DNA of 64,000 nucleotides from the NCBI GenBank assembly GCA_949358305.1, contig OX442314.1, positions 29,125,118 to 29,189,117 of the forward strand, in the 5' to 3' direction. Of this stretch, positions 10,465 to 21,581 are shown one piece after another. Source of the DNA: Strigamia acuminata. Lineage: Eukaryota > Arthropoda > Chilopoda > Geophilomorpha > Linotaeniidae. The position numbers were made by a program, and so were the translations under genes. The number at the start of each line of letters is the position of its first letter. The stretch's first letter is position 1. Under the pieces are notes generated by a model, which worked only from the letters and a program-made list of their open reading frames with translations, was not told the DNA's origin and searched no databases.

Positions 10465-12561
10465 CCTAAGGAAAAGAGGACAGAAAGTTTTGTTTTGTAT
10501 ATTTAAAAAAAAAATTAAATATATAGTTGAATACATAATCTGTGGTTAACTTTATTTTAGTTCTAGTTTGCGATGTGAATGCAAGGTTGGGTCCTCAAGA
10601 AAGACTTGCCACAGATCACGGCTAACGTGTGAGTACTCGATGGACAATTTGGACATCGTGCGTTCAGGGGAGGACCACGTGTCGCTGTACTCAACCCACA
10701 CTTAAAGAAATGACACAAACGATGCACTGTTTGTGACCAGCTGCCCCTGCGTGCTGATCACTTGTCTGCAATACAATGCGCTTGGCGCAGCTCACACGCC
10801 TGTGGTGGTCCTCCGCAACCAGGTGAAGCTGCGGGCTCTAGATTTACCAATCGGGCCCTGGAAGTGGTGGTCCCCATAGTGACCCGGAGAGTTGGTCAAC
10901 GGCCAGCGTGGTGAACGGTCGCATTCCGACTGTCTCTCCAGACTGACTGCGATGATGACCCGACTGATCGACGTGGTGACTGTCATCCGCCGGGACTTGA
11001 GCGTTCGTGTTAGTTGCCTCTGTCGAACGTTTCCATAAACGTTACAACGGCATGTCCGAAACAAGCAATACTAACCACGCGTGTCATGCGCCATGACGCG
11101 AGGTCTGATTAGGGATGGCTGCCATCAGCCATCACATTGGGAAATGCACCCTGAGACACCATCATACCCCTAGACAACAATTATAAAGCTATATCATAAC
11201 TAAAACTTGTTTCTCGTGTATTTCGGAGGTTTTCATCGTGTGTGTTGCGTTCAGCGCAATGTGGCCCTCCCCTGACCACGTGGCATCCGTCCGAACACTC
11301 ACATGTTTTAGATTATTGTACAGGTTGTCGAGGAATTAGTGCCTCTTAGTGTGCATTTCCCCGGATCGGATCGTTTAGTCGATAGTATGCGCAAATTTCA
11401 AAATGATTAAATAAATTAACAAATAAAAAATTTTGCATACCTGAATAAAATTGGTCAATTCATTAGCAGAATGCAAATACCTGACTAATGATGTCACTCA
11501 ATCTTTATGGACATGTCATAAGTCTGCTATTAAAACACAACGTTAATGACGTCGTAAATTCTCAGCAACACAGTAAAAAAACCAAAACGTGTCACTGTAC
11601 GTGCTGCAGGATATCACAGTTCTCGCAGGAGAAAGACCCTATGTGGACCCGCCAAATTCCAAAAAAAAAAAATTTTAATCAAAATTTATTTTGGATTTTC
11701 TACAAAGGTCATAAATACGCCTCTGATTAAAATAAAAATGTAATCATAATGTATAAACTTGTAAACTTTAAGGAAATAGTTGATAGTTTGGTATATGGTT
11801 TCACATTTACAGCGTTAGCACTTTTTTTTTTATTTCCTTCAGTTACTGCACAGTGGTGCCACCACAAGGTCAAGCTTTCCATGTTCATAATTTCATGTTC
11901 ACAAATTTAAGTGGAGCACAGGAAATTCGCAGAAACAATTTATAAGTAGTGTTAAGTCTACTAAGGTATTTCAGTAGCTTTCATACTGTATAATATTACT
12001 TTCAACAATTTGCTTGTCTAAATAGGAAAAGCTACTGTTGATTACTTTTATTTATTTGTCGTGTTTCTGCTACTCAACCTGGTGACAGATTGGTTAACCT
12101 GCTGCTAATATCTACTGTTTATATTTTATCACGCTTATGATTCATAGTGAGCATGTGATCTACGAAGTTGATCATTCTGTCTGCTGCTTTCAAATGAATA
12201 AGGTGGAACATGTTTCTCCGCGCCAAGTAAATGTTCTCTGAGGTTCATAAACCTCTATTATTTGTTAAAGCTTTTCGTCAGTGCCAACTGGACAATTAAG
12301 TAGGTAGATCAGTTGAATTGAATCATAGTCATGTGACTTATATCACACTTAATCGTTTTTTCAGCAACTGAAACTCCATCAAAACAAAGTGCATAGAAAT
12401 ACAATGGCTGCAGTTACCACAGTTCAAATTGATTTGCAGAAACATATCCTCAAACTTATTATGTTTGTACCTTATAAGAGAAGGCTGCCATCTTAGTGCT
12501 GCATCAGAAACTCGCCAACAGATGTCACTACGTGTTTGTATATATGTAGCAAACCAGTGAT
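10465..12561. other. Intergenic stretch between B and C
   Basis: No gene seen. 10560-11360 is clearly more GC-rich and CpG-rich than its surroundings and looks like a foreign insertion, with a possible retrotransposon relic at its left end. 11400-12500 is ordinary AT-rich sequence. Just before C, 12505-12525 carries the gatgtcactac text shared with other members. Confidence 0.6.
10562..10626 (+). pseudogene. Possible relic of a non-LTR retrotransposon endonuclease
   Basis: Translated from 10562 the text reads LVCDVNARLGPQER, like the D-x-N-A-R-x-G motif of APE-type endonucleases of LINE elements, then hits a stop. Nothing else of the domain is readable, so this rests on one short motif. Confidence 0.3.
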
Positions 12562-15327
12562 ATGAATTTTTTAATGCAAACAGCCTCTGCAATTGCTGAA
12601 TTTTTACAATCCATACCTACGGCATTGTATTCAGCCATCGTTGGATTGATCAACATTTTTATCTGGACATTGACAAACATTTACGCACAGATTGCAACCG
12701 CAACTAATTTTCTCCTAATCAATCCATTAATTGCCGGTTACCAAACTCTTATTTCCTTATCATGTAACTCGTGGATTAGAATCATCGGATTATCCATCTT
12801 AACTGTAATATGTGTGGTAGTTGATGTTGAACGAAGATTCAAATATGTCGGCGCTGTATGCTGCGTTTTATGCTTGGCTTCAAACACATTTGTGGATCTT
12901 CTAGTCCGAAGTTTATCATCAGTTACCGGCTGTATCCAATCCACATCAGCCACCTTGTATTCAGCCATTGTCTGGACACTGACAAACATTTATGTTATGA
13001 TTACAACTATGATGAATTTTCTCCTACTTAATCCATTAATTGCCGGTTACCAATCACTTATTTCTTTAACATTGAACACGTGGATTAGAATCATCGGATT
13101 AACTGTCCTAACTATAGCATGTGTGGGACTTAACGACGTTAAACGTGAATTCAAATATGTCGGTGCCTTGTGCTGCATTTTATGCTTGGCTTCAAACACA
13201 TTTGTGGATCTTCTAGTCCTAAGCTTATCATCAGTTGCTGGCTGTGTTCAATCCACGCCAACTGCGTTGTATTCAGCCTTTGTCTGGTCACTTGCAAACA
13301 TTTATGTTATGATTACAACTATGATGAATTTTCTCCTACTTAATCCATTAATTGCCGGTTACCAATCACTTATTTCCTTAACATTGAACACGTGGATTAG
13401 AATCATCGGATTAACTGTCCTAACTATAGCATGTGTGGGACTTAACGACGTTAAACGTGAATTCAAATATGTCGGTGCCTTGTGCTGCATTTTATGCTTG
13501 GCTTCAAACACATTTGTGGATCTTCTAGTCCTAAGCTTATCATCAGTTGCTGGCTGTGTTCAATCCACGCCAACTGCGTTGTATTCAGCCTTTGTCTGGT
13601 CACTTGCAAACATTTATGTTATGATTACAACTATGATGAATTTTCTCCTACTTAATCCATTAATTGCCGGTTACCAATCACTTATTTCCTTAACATTGAA
13701 CACGTGGATTAGAATCATCGGATTAACTGTCCTAACTATAGCATGTGTGGGACTTAACGACGTTAAACGTGAATTCAAATATGTCGGTGCCTTGTGCTGC
13801 ATTTTATGCTTGGCTTCAAACACATTTGTGGATCTTCTAGTCCTAAGCTTATCATCAGTTGCTGGCTGTGTTCAATCCACGCCAACTGCGTTGTATTCAG
13901 CCTTTGTCTGGTCACTTGCAAACATTTATGTTATGATTACAACTATGATGAATTTTCTCCTACTTAATCCATTAATTGCCGGTTACCAATCACTTATTTC
14001 CTTAACATTGAACACGTGGATTAGAATCATCGGATTAACTGTCCTAACTATAGCATGTGTGGGACTTAACGACGTTAAACGTGAATTCAAATATGTCGGT
14101 GCCTTGTGCTGCATTTTATGCTTGGCTTCAAACACATTTGTGGATCTTCTAGTCCTAAGCTTATCATCAGTTGCTGGCTGTGTTCAATCCACGCCAACTG
14201 CGTTGTATTCAGCCTTTGTCTGGTCACTTGCAAACATTTATGTTATGATTACAACTATGATGAATTTTCTCCTACTTAATCCATTAATTGCCGGTTACCA
14301 ATCACTTATTTCCTTAACATTGAACACGTGGATTAGAATCATCGGATTAACTGTCCTAACTATAGCATGTGTGGGACTTAACGACGTTAAACGTGAATTC
14401 AAATATGTCGGTGCCTTGTGCTGCATTTTATGCTTGGCTTCAAACACATTTGTGGATCTTCTAGTCCTAAGCTTATCATCAGTTGCTGGCTGTGTTCAAT
14501 CCACGCCAACTGCGTTGTATTCAGCCTTTGTCTGGTCACTTGCAAACATTTATGTTATGATTACAACTATGATGAATTTTCTGCTACTTAATCCATTAAT
14601 TGCCGATTACCAAATATTTCTTTCTTTGCCATTTAACTCTTGGATTCGAATCATCGGATTACCGGTTGATACAGTCATTGTTGGATTGAACAATGTGGTT
14701 GCATTTGTGGCATGCACGATAACGGATATATCACTATACTCTTGGATTGGATTTTCCATTGTAATTTTACCTTTGTTGTGGTTGAGGATGTACATTCACG
14801 TGTGCATGGCGTGTGGTGTTCTTTGTCTGAGCTCAAGACCATTTTTGGATATTTTGTTTTACATTTTAACGTCGATAGGTGGCGTGTTTGAATTGATAAC
14901 GACCGTGTTGCATTTGATCGCCACTGGACTGATCAGTTTGTCGACAATTATTTACGGAATAATATCAACTGTTGTTTGTTGGGTATTGGTGTATCCATCG
15001 ATTGGTGTTTATCAAGTGATCATGGACATACCATTGAATGTGTGGATCGGATTTCTTATCGTGGTTTCAATTTCAGTTTTAATTTTAATGTTGGTTGAGA
15101 GAATTGCTTTTTCAGTTCGGACCGAAAGGCGGAAGAGGAAATTTAAATCTGAGAAAAACGATCAAATGTGCATCGGTTGTATGGAAGAAGTAAAAAGTAT
15201 TGCACTGGATCCTTGTGGCCATATTTGTTTCTGTGTCAGATGTTGGAATACTTGGAGACGTAAGAATAATACGTGTCCGGTTTGTAGGAGAGGTGTTGTC
15301 AAAAGTCTACAAGTGTACTTGTATTAG
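12562..15327 (+). CDS. Repeat-expanded multi-pass membrane RING protein (cluster member C)
   Basis: Intronless, 921 residues, ATG at 12562. After a divergent first module the protein runs through five nearly identical 104-residue modules, then a unique membrane section and a C-terminal RING (CIGC, DPCGHICFC, VRC, CPVC) ending LQVYLY. Each module holds two or more hydrophobic stretches (TWIRIIGLTVLTIACV and CCILCLAS plus VMITTMMNFLLLNPLIAG) around a small charged loop LNDVKREFKYVG, so the protein may have 20 or more membrane segments where its sisters have about 6 to 8. The repeats are in frame and unbroken, so the gene is probably functional. An assembly collapse or expansion in the array is possible, so the copy number is provisional. 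Confidence 0.88.
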   Translation: MNFLMQTASAIAEFLQSIPTALYSAIVGLINIFIWTLTNIYAQIATATNFLLINPLIAGYQTLISLSCNSWIRIIGLSILTVICVVVDVERRFKYVGAVCCVLCLASNTFVDLLVRSLSSVTGCIQSTSATLYSAIVWTLTNIYVMITTMMNFLLLNPLIAGYQSLISLTLNTWIRIIGLTVLTIACVGLNDVKREFKYVGALCCILCLASNTFVDLLVLSLSSVAGCVQSTPTALYSAFVWSLANIYVMITTMMNFLLLNPLIAGYQSLISLTLNTWIRIIGLTVLTIACVGLNDVKREFKYVGALCCILCLASNTFVDLLVLSLSSVAGCVQSTPTALYSAFVWSLANIYVMITTMMNFLLLNPLIAGYQSLISLTLNTWIRIIGLTVLTIACVGLNDVKREFKYVGALCCILCLASNTFVDLLVLSLSSVAGCVQSTPTALYSAFVWSLANIYVMITTMMNFLLLNPLIAGYQSLISLTLNTWIRIIGLTVLTIACVGLNDVKREFKYVGALCCILCLASNTFVDLLVLSLSSVAGCVQSTPTALYSAFVWSLANIYVMITTMMNFLLLNPLIAGYQSLISLTLNTWIRIIGLTVLTIACVGLNDVKREFKYVGALCCILCLASNTFVDLLVLSLSSVAGCVQSTPTALYSAFVWSLANIYVMITTMMNFLLLNPLIADYQIFLSLPFNSWIRIIGLPVDTVIVGLNNVVAFVACTITDISLYSWIGFSIVILPLLWLRMYIHVCMACGVLCLSSRPFLDILFYILTSIGGVFELITTVLHLIATGLISLSTIIYGIISTVVCWVLVYPSIGVYQVIMDIPLNVWIGFLIVVSISVLILMLVERIAFSVRTERRKRKFKSEKNDQMCIGCMEEVKSIALDPCGHICFCVRCWNTWRRKNNTCPVCRRGVVKSLQVYLY
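13021..14580 (+). repeat. Five 312-bp in-frame tandem repeats inside member C
   Basis: The landmark ctcctacttaatcc recurs at 13021, 13333, 13645, 13957 and 14269, and in a variant form at 14581, always 312 bp apart. Units look identical at nucleotide level over most of their length; the first differs slightly (tttctttaac for tttccttaac near 13065) and the last flank has ctgctactta. 312 bp is 104 codons. Confidence 0.95.
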
Positions 15328-16245
15328 AGAGGTTCTGCCAGGCGTTAGACGGGAACGGCTGAAGCCTGGAAAACCGAGACGACATCACTTTTTGTGCCGA
15401 CATTATGGAGGCTGACTTGTGAGCTAAGCTTCACGTTGAGTGTGTAGGCTTTGTTGTTTGCTACGTCGTTGGAGAACATGTAAAAACAACAGCAACGGGT
15501 GGGCGGAGCTAATTCTTCAAGTTGCCGTTCAGCAAGGACAGCAAGGAGGACAGATATGTTCTTTGTTCTTTGTGATGATGATGATAAGTAAAAATAAAAA
15601 CACTTTCAAACAGTCAGGTTTACTTGTTAGTGAAGTCAAATAAGGTTTACCGTATATCTTCCATTTGTCCGCGGGTCTCTAATTCCCCGCGGACCTCGAT
15701 TAACACACGGGGATAAAATCGGCTATGTCAATAGCGCGCGGACCTCGAACAACGCGCGGGGGCAAAACGTTTTGCATACGTTTCGGCAGAAAAGTACCGA
15801 AATGGATGAAAACGTTTCATTTATCAGACGTTTTGGCAGAAAAGTACCGAAACGTATGGAAAACGTTTCATTTGTCACCCTTTTTTGCTGTTTTACGTTC
15901 ATATACGTTCAAAAAACCCAGCATCGGCCAATTGGCCAATGATGGGTTTTTGAACGTGTAAATAAGCCGCTCCCTCGGTTACTGCGCGGGCCTAGATTAG
16001 CTCGCAGGGCAAATTTTTTTGGTGCATATAGCGCACGGGGGCGCTAATGGAAGATGTACATAGTACATTCCATGTAATCTTGTGATGTTAAGAGCTGAGA
16101 GAATTATTTTGTAATTAATGAATGCAATTTATTTTTATTTGATTGTATTTCAATTGCGTTATTTGTGTTTCTTATCGGACACCAAAAATAGTCATCCACC
16201 ATCAGCAAAAACAAAAATGCACAACTTGTTGTGTTTTGAAGTGGT
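15328..16245. repeat. Intergenic repeats and a hairpin between C and the TRIM
   Basis: No gene. Around 15775-15880 a roughly 60-bp unit with cggcagaaaagtaccgaaa and gaaaacgtttcattt is present twice. 15904-15956 is an inverted repeat with arms of about 26 nt (acgttcaaaaaacccagc against its complement). Related cgcgcgggc text occurs at 9030-9260, so this is probably a dispersed element family. Confidence 0.6.
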
Positions 16246-17679
16246 TGGTGTGTTCTGTGCTTGGGATTGTATGGATGTAGTTGGATTTAGAAAATGACGG
16301 AACCTCGAAGTGACCAGTCCGTGGCATGGTATTTGCATGAATGCTTTATTAACATAAAAGTGCAGGTGGCGCTGTACGCGATCTCGTAATGTCACGAGAA
16401 CGCGACGTGCATGACGTGCGTCACAATTAAAGAAGTAAACAAACGAAAGAATTGGAGTGACGAACACTCCAGTATCCCCTCAATTGCGAACAGGGCAATT
16501 AAAAGAGAGCAATTAAAACAAACATTTGTACAGTGAACATTTAGCATTGAATAGAAAACAATTGAATTAGAAAGGGAAAAAGAAGCATTGGAATTTGAAT
16601 TGAAGCACTTGAATAGGAATTGAAACACTGAAATTGAAGCATAGAATTTAAATAGCACATTGAATTGAATAACAAATAGTATTTGAACACATTGTGATTG
16701 AACATAATCACAGTAAAATTGAACATATGAATTGTAATTGAACATAAATTATTACACTGGAATTGTACGAATTTTTAAACATAATGCAAATGGTTGCATG
16801 AATTTGTGTTACACTTTGTAATACACTTGAAATAAGTTGCATAGAACATTGAAACAAGAATTGAAATATTAGCATTGAACATTGTAATAATTGAGTTGGA
16901 ACAACTCTCCCCTCCCCCCGAAAATGCTGGAAACAGCCAGAAAGGTCCAAAACGCGGAACCCAGTGTCCACAGCATGCATGGTGAACGTAGCATCAAGGT
17001 TTTTGGCGCCGGCGAATTTGGAGTGGAAAAGGCGGTGAAATGATGCGCTGGTCGGCATAGTGCAACCAGTCAGATTCCTGGCCGTAGGGCGGCTGCAGCG
17101 AGCCAACAATACCTGCCATTGTGGAATCGGAAGCGCACAAAACACAAGGCCTAACCACGCGGTCTCACGTGGTCAAGGGTCCGAATTTGGTTGAAAATGG
17201 CATTTGGACAGTCCGGAATGGAGGGAAAAAATCGTAGAAACACATTGCAATTTGCAATGAATAAAATGCATTTGCAAACTCACAAACCGAAAAATAGGTT
17301 CACAACTGGAATCAGCAGCGTGGTCAGAAGGCATTGTGGTCGAAGGACAGCTTGTGGTCAGCGTGGTCAGCATGGTCGAAAATTCGCACAGAAATCACAA
17401 AAAGTTACTGAATTTGGAGCAGCATGAATTCGTATCGCACCTCGTCGCCAATTTGGTGTGTTCTGTGCTTGGGATTGTATGGATGTAGTTGGATTTAGAA
17501 AATGACGGAACCTCGAAGTGACCAGTCCGTGGCATGGTATTTGCATGAATGCTTTATTAACATAAAAGTGCAGGTTGCGCTGTACGCGATCTCGTAATGT
17601 CACGAGAACGCGACGTGCATGACGTGCGTCACAATTAAAGAAGTAAACAAACGAAACAATTGGAGTGACGAACCCTCCA
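16246..17679 (-). mobile_element. TRIM-like non-autonomous LTR retrotransposon
   Basis: Two 226-bp direct repeats, 16246-16471 and 17454-17679, begin TGGTGTGTTC and end CTCCA (TG...CA) and are almost identical. The element is flanked by a perfect 5-bp duplication, gtggt, at 16241-16245 and 17680-17684. On the minus strand, three bases inside the right LTR, tggcgacgagg (17450-17440) is complementary to the 3' end of animal tRNA-Ser(GCU), a plausible primer binding site. A purine run ttgaggggata precedes the left LTR. The roughly 980-bp interior has no coding capacity and is full of gaattgaa-type text, so an autonomous partner must have supplied the proteins. Confidence 0.85.
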
Positions 17680-17944
17680 GTGGTTTGTGTCTGGTTTTGG
17701 GTTTTAGAATTCAAAATGACTGCCAAGGGGACAATTTAACAAGTAGGTAGATCAGTCATTATTACAATTACATCATTTTTAGCAAATGAAGCTCAATTAA
17801 AACAAAAACTGCTTCGACATTCAATGCCTGCAGTTTCAGCAAAGCAGTCCTAACCAAGGACCATGCCAAACTAAGTAGTAAGTAGCTAAAGTCAGGTTAC
17901 TTATCAACTCACCACCAGATGTCACTACATGTATATGTTCCAAA

Positions 17945-18062
17945 TCAGTGAATTTTTAATTGTAATTTTCATCTTTATTGTGGTTTAAGAAGTACAATCA
18001 TGTTTACATTGCATGTGGTGAGTTTTGCCTGAGCTCAAGACCATTTATGGATATTTTATTTG
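17945..18062 (+). pseudogene. Fragment of a membrane RING gene
   Basis: Matches the module of the sister genes that encodes IVIAPLLWFKQYNHVYIACG, with in-frame stops (after ttgtggttt and at atgtggtga). It keeps the upstream gatgtcactac text at 17917 but nothing of the rest of the gene, so it is a deletion relic. Confidence 0.75.
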
Positions 18063-18250
18063 GTTACGTAGTTTAATATTTTATTAATTTATAATTTGAT
18101 TCTGAATTTCTTATACAGTGACGTCACCACAAGACAGTTATAGTTTTTCATGAAATTTCCCCGTTCATTTTATCAGTAGATATGTCAATTTAATCTCTTC
18201 GTCATACAACTGTTATCACCCTGTAAGGTGTGACAACTTGTGCAATTACG
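18063..18250 (+). promoter_or_regulatory. Conserved upstream block of member D
   Basis: This block recurs before F (about 22750-22935) and G (about 39700-39870), with small indels: ttacgtagtttaatatt, a ccccgttcattttatc stretch, and ttatcaccctgtaaggtgtg. Conservation outside the coding region suggests promoter or 5' UTR sequence, or simply recent duplication. Member E lacks it. Confidence 0.5.
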
Positions 18251-18316
18251 AATTTTTTAACTCAAACTGTACGTATCTAAACAATAGCAAGCTTCTTCCG
18301 ATCCACACCAACAACA

Positions 18317-19411
18317 ATGAATTTCCTCGTACTCAATCCACATACCGTTTACCAAATACTCATTTCTTTATCATTACACTCGTGGATCAGAATCGTCGGA
18401 TTCATCGCACAAACTGTACTGTGGATTTATGCCTTTAGAACAACAAACATCATAAATCCAAGACGTATTGAATTTGTCACTGACCGCTGTAACAGGATAA
18501 TAACCTTGATGTTAATAATGCTGTGTACATACATCCTTGGGGATCTTCTAGCCTTTATTTTATCATTACTTATCAGCTTTTTGCTATCATTGCCAGCCCT
18601 GTTGTATGCAGCCATCGCGGGATTGATCAATGCCATTGCATGGGTTGTTACATCCTTGGAATACCAAGTGACGAACAATACAAGTGTGAGCATCCTCCCC
18701 TATGACTCATTCTACCCATTGCTCGCTGTGCACCAGGCGATTGCGGCCATCTCGCTGTACTCCTGGATAGGATTTTCCATTGTAATTGCACCTTTGTTGT
18801 GGTTTAAGCAGTACAATCATGTCTACATAGCATGTGGTGTTTTTTGCCTCAATTCAAGACCACTTTTCAATATTTTATTTTGTATTTTATCGCCAATAGG
18901 CGGCGTTTTTGAATTGATACCCATTGTGTTGTACTTGATCGCCACTGTGTTGATCGGTTTGGTGGATTTGCTGGTGACATTTATTAGTGGTGTAGTTTAT
19001 TTGCTATTGTTTAAGCCATTGATTGGTGTATTTCTCGTGATCGTGAACAGGTGGATCGGATTTTTCATAGTAGTTTCGATTTTGGTTTCGATTTCAGTGT
19101 TGTTTAAGGAAAATCAGTTTGTGAAGAAAGGAGTGGTGTTGTGCAGGGAAAACGCTTTATTGGCTTGGACCAATGCGATGTTTGTTTTGAAGAGGTGGAA
19201 ATCTGCTGGGAGACTGTTTGTGCAGCGGTTTGTAATAATTGCCAAAGGTCGAATGTGCATTGAATGTTACGGAGAAGTTAGAAGTATTGTGCTCGATCCG
19301 TGTGGCCATATACATTTTTGTGCCGCATGTTGGGATACTTATAAACAGAGCAGGAATACGTGTCCGAAGTGTCAATTACCTTATGTCAAAGGAATACAAG
19401 TTTTCTTGTAA
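18317..19411 (+). CDS. Multi-pass membrane RING protein (cluster member D)
   Basis: Intronless, 364 residues, ATG at 18317 (MNFLVLNPHTVYQILISL). It has about six to eight hydrophobic segments with a single copy of each module, then a basic linker (KKGVVLCRENALLAW, FVLKRWKSAGRLFVQRF) that is nearly invariant in D, E, F and G, then the RING: CIEC, DPCGHIHFC, AAC, CPKC, ending VKGIQVFL. The RING carries CGHIHFC where E and G have CGHLCFC, but all eight ligands remain. Downstream sequence to 20050 includes copied exons of gene Z, so this copy belongs to the same duplication unit as E and H. Confidence 0.85.
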   Translation: MNFLVLNPHTVYQILISLSLHSWIRIVGFIAQTVLWIYAFRTTNIINPRRIEFVTDRCNRIITLMLIMLCTYILGDLLAFILSLLISFLLSLPALLYAAIAGLINAIAWVVTSLEYQVTNNTSVSILPYDSFYPLLAVHQAIAAISLYSWIGFSIVIAPLLWFKQYNHVYIACGVFCLNSRPLFNILFCILSPIGGVFELIPIVLYLIATVLIGLVDLLVTFISGVVYLLLFKPLIGVFLVIVNRWIGFFIVVSILVSISVLFKENQFVKKGVVLCRENALLAWTNAMFVLKRWKSAGRLFVQRFVIIAKGRMCIECYGEVRSIVLDPCGHIHFCAACWDTYKQSRNTCPKCQLPYVKGIQVFL

Positions 19412-19863
19412 TGAATGAATAATGAACAATTAACTTTGCAGTAGTTTTTATTTTAATAATCTTAATGAAAGGATTAAGTGCCATGTCAAATTAATTTTTT
19501 GAATTGTCTGAATAAATTTGAAACGAACCTTATGTTGTCTTATGTTATGTCAAATCCAGCTCTGAGCAATCTTACTTAATTTTCTAAGAAGTTTATAAAT
19601 CGTATTTACAAATGCACGTTTGAATGAAGGGCTGCTGTATTCAATAGTTTTAATAAATAATAAAATAATAAATTAAAAATTAAAAACTACTGTCTCATTT
19701 AATCATTAAAGGCTTTTACACACAAACATTCAACTTTCAACTTCCGGTTTGTGTAAATTTGTGAAATTTTCCAAAAATAAATTAAGCATAAAAAAAAAAT
19801 TAAAATTTGGGCTTCTTCAAGCCCTAGAACAGGTCATTCCAAACATTATAAAAAAATAAATAA

Positions 19864-20028
19864 ATCTGCATTAATCGTGTTGATTTGATCTTCTAGTTCT
19901 ACTAATAACATATGTAAAGAATAATTTAAGAGGTGAAAAGTACTTTTTACCAATAAGTCACTTGCCAGCTATGTCAATCAGCAAATCAACAGCCAACGGT
20001 TCAGCTGCAGTTTGTTCGCTTTCAACAA
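19864..20028 (-). pseudogene. Duplicated terminal exons of gene Z behind member D
   Basis: 19966-20028 is a copy of gene Z exon 8 (42846-42784). The differences I can see are synonymous, at three or four third positions. 19864-19911 is a partial copy of the terminal exon 9 (42721-42624). The upstream exons of Z are absent, so this cannot make the Z protein. Confidence 0.75.
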
Positions 20029-20164
20029 CTGGGTGGATAAACAAATTGTCACATAAAATAAAAATTCTTGTACTTGTTGGAATAATTAGTATGAATGCAT
20101 GGTTCTATGTATTGTTAATTTATTTATTTGACCACAGAGGTCGTGTCGATATTTGAACGTCAGT

Positions 20165-21301
20165 ATGACGTGTGTATTTTTTCGTTTTTTATGCTGTATG
20201 ACCTTGTTGGTCCAATTCAATGTCGAGCGAGTTGCTCGTTGTTTATCATTACACTCGTGGATTAGAATCATCGGATTCATCGCACTAACTTTACTGTGGA
20301 TTAGTACAATCATCTTAAACGGAAGACATATTGAATCTCCCGCTCAACGGAAAGAAGTCAACATCATAATAGGCGCTGCAATGAAAAGTTCAGACATCCT
20401 TTGGGCTTTTCTAACCTTAATTTTATCATTAACTATCAGCTTTTTGCTATCATTGTTGTTTGTAGCCAGCGGAGGATTGATCAATGCCATTGCACGGGTT
20501 GCTACATTCTTGGAATACCCAGTGACGAACAATACAAGTGTGAGCATCCTCCACTTTGACGGTGACTCATTCTATCCATTGCTCGCTGTGCACCAGGCGA
20601 TTGTGGCCATCTCGCTGTACTCTTGGATAGGATTTTCCATTGTAATTGCACCTTTGTTGTGGTTTAAGCAGTACAAACATGTCTACATAGCGTGTGGTGT
20701 TTTTTGCCTGACTTCAAGACCATTTTTAAATGTTTTATCGTCAATAGGTGGCGTTTTTGAATTGATACCCATCGTGTTGTACTTGATCGCCACTGTCTTG
20801 ATCAGTCTGTTGGATTGGGTGTTGAGACTTATTGGTGGCATAATATCACGTGTTGTTTGTTTGCTATTGTTTTGGCCATTGGTTGGTGCGTATCGTGTGA
20901 TCGTGGTTGTACCATTGAACGTGTGGATGGGATTTTTTATAGTGGTTTCGATTTTGATTTTGATTTTAGTGCTGTTTAAGGATAATCAGTTTGTGAAGAA
21001 AGGAGTGGTGTTGTGCAGGGAAAATGCTTTATTGGCTCGGACCAATGCGGTGTTTGTTTTGAAGAGATGGAAATCTGTTGGGAGACGGTTTGTGCAGCGG
21101 TTGTTTAAATTTGATCGGATTGTAGTAATTGGCGAAGATCGAATGTGCATTGGATGTACCGAAGAAGTTAGAAGTATTGTGCTCGATCCGTGTGGCCATT
21201 TATGTTTTTGTGCCGCATGTTGGAATACTTATAAACGGAGCAAGAATACGTGTCCGAATTGTCGATTGCCTTATGTCAAAGGGATACAAGCTTTCTTGTA
21301 A
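20165..21301 (+). CDS. Multi-pass membrane RING protein (cluster member E)
   Basis: Intronless, 378 residues if started at ATG 20165. From LSLHSWIRIIGFIALTLLW onward it follows D, F and G closely, and the RING is intact (CIGC, DPCGHLCFC, AAC, CPNC, ending VKGIQAFL). The first about 25 residues (MTCVFFRFLCCMTLLVQ...) have no counterpart: the first module and the upstream block found before D, F and G are replaced by unrelated sequence directly after the copied Z exons. The copy may therefore use a new promoter or be unexpressed. Confidence 0.78.
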   Translation: MTCVFFRFLCCMTLLVQFNVERVARCLSLHSWIRIIGFIALTLLWISTIILNGRHIESPAQRKEVNIIIGAAMKSSDILWAFLTLILSLTISFLLSLLFVASGGLINAIARVATFLEYPVTNNTSVSILHFDGDSFYPLLAVHQAIVAISLYSWIGFSIVIAPLLWFKQYKHVYIACGVFCLTSRPFLNVLSSIGGVFELIPIVLYLIATVLISLLDWVLRLIGGIISRVVCLLLFWPLVGAYRVIVVVPLNVWMGFFIVVSILILILVLFKDNQFVKKGVVLCRENALLARTNAVFVLKRWKSVGRRFVQRLFKFDRIVVIGEDRMCIGCTEEVRSIVLDPCGHLCFCAACWNTYKRSKNTCPNCRLPYVKGIQAFL

Positions 21302-21581
21302 TGAATAATGAATAATTCACTTTGCAGTAGTTTTTACTTTAATAATCTTAATGAAAGGATTAAAAGTCATCATGTCGAATTAATTTTTTGAATTATCTGG
21401 ATAAATTTGAAAAACACCTCATGTTGTCTTATGTTATGTCAAATCCACCTCTGATCAATCTTACCTAATTTCGTGACAAGTTTTTAAATCGTATTTACAA
21501 ATGAACGTTAGAATAAAGGTCTGATGTATTCAATAGTTTTAATAAATAATAAATGTCAAATTTGAAACTACTCTCGTTTAA

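Noticed and set aside
10792-11064. 90-codon minus-strand Arg-rich frame
   Set aside because: Composition reflects the GC-rich foreign block; no motif, and the plus-strand endonuclease-like motif nearby is already broken.
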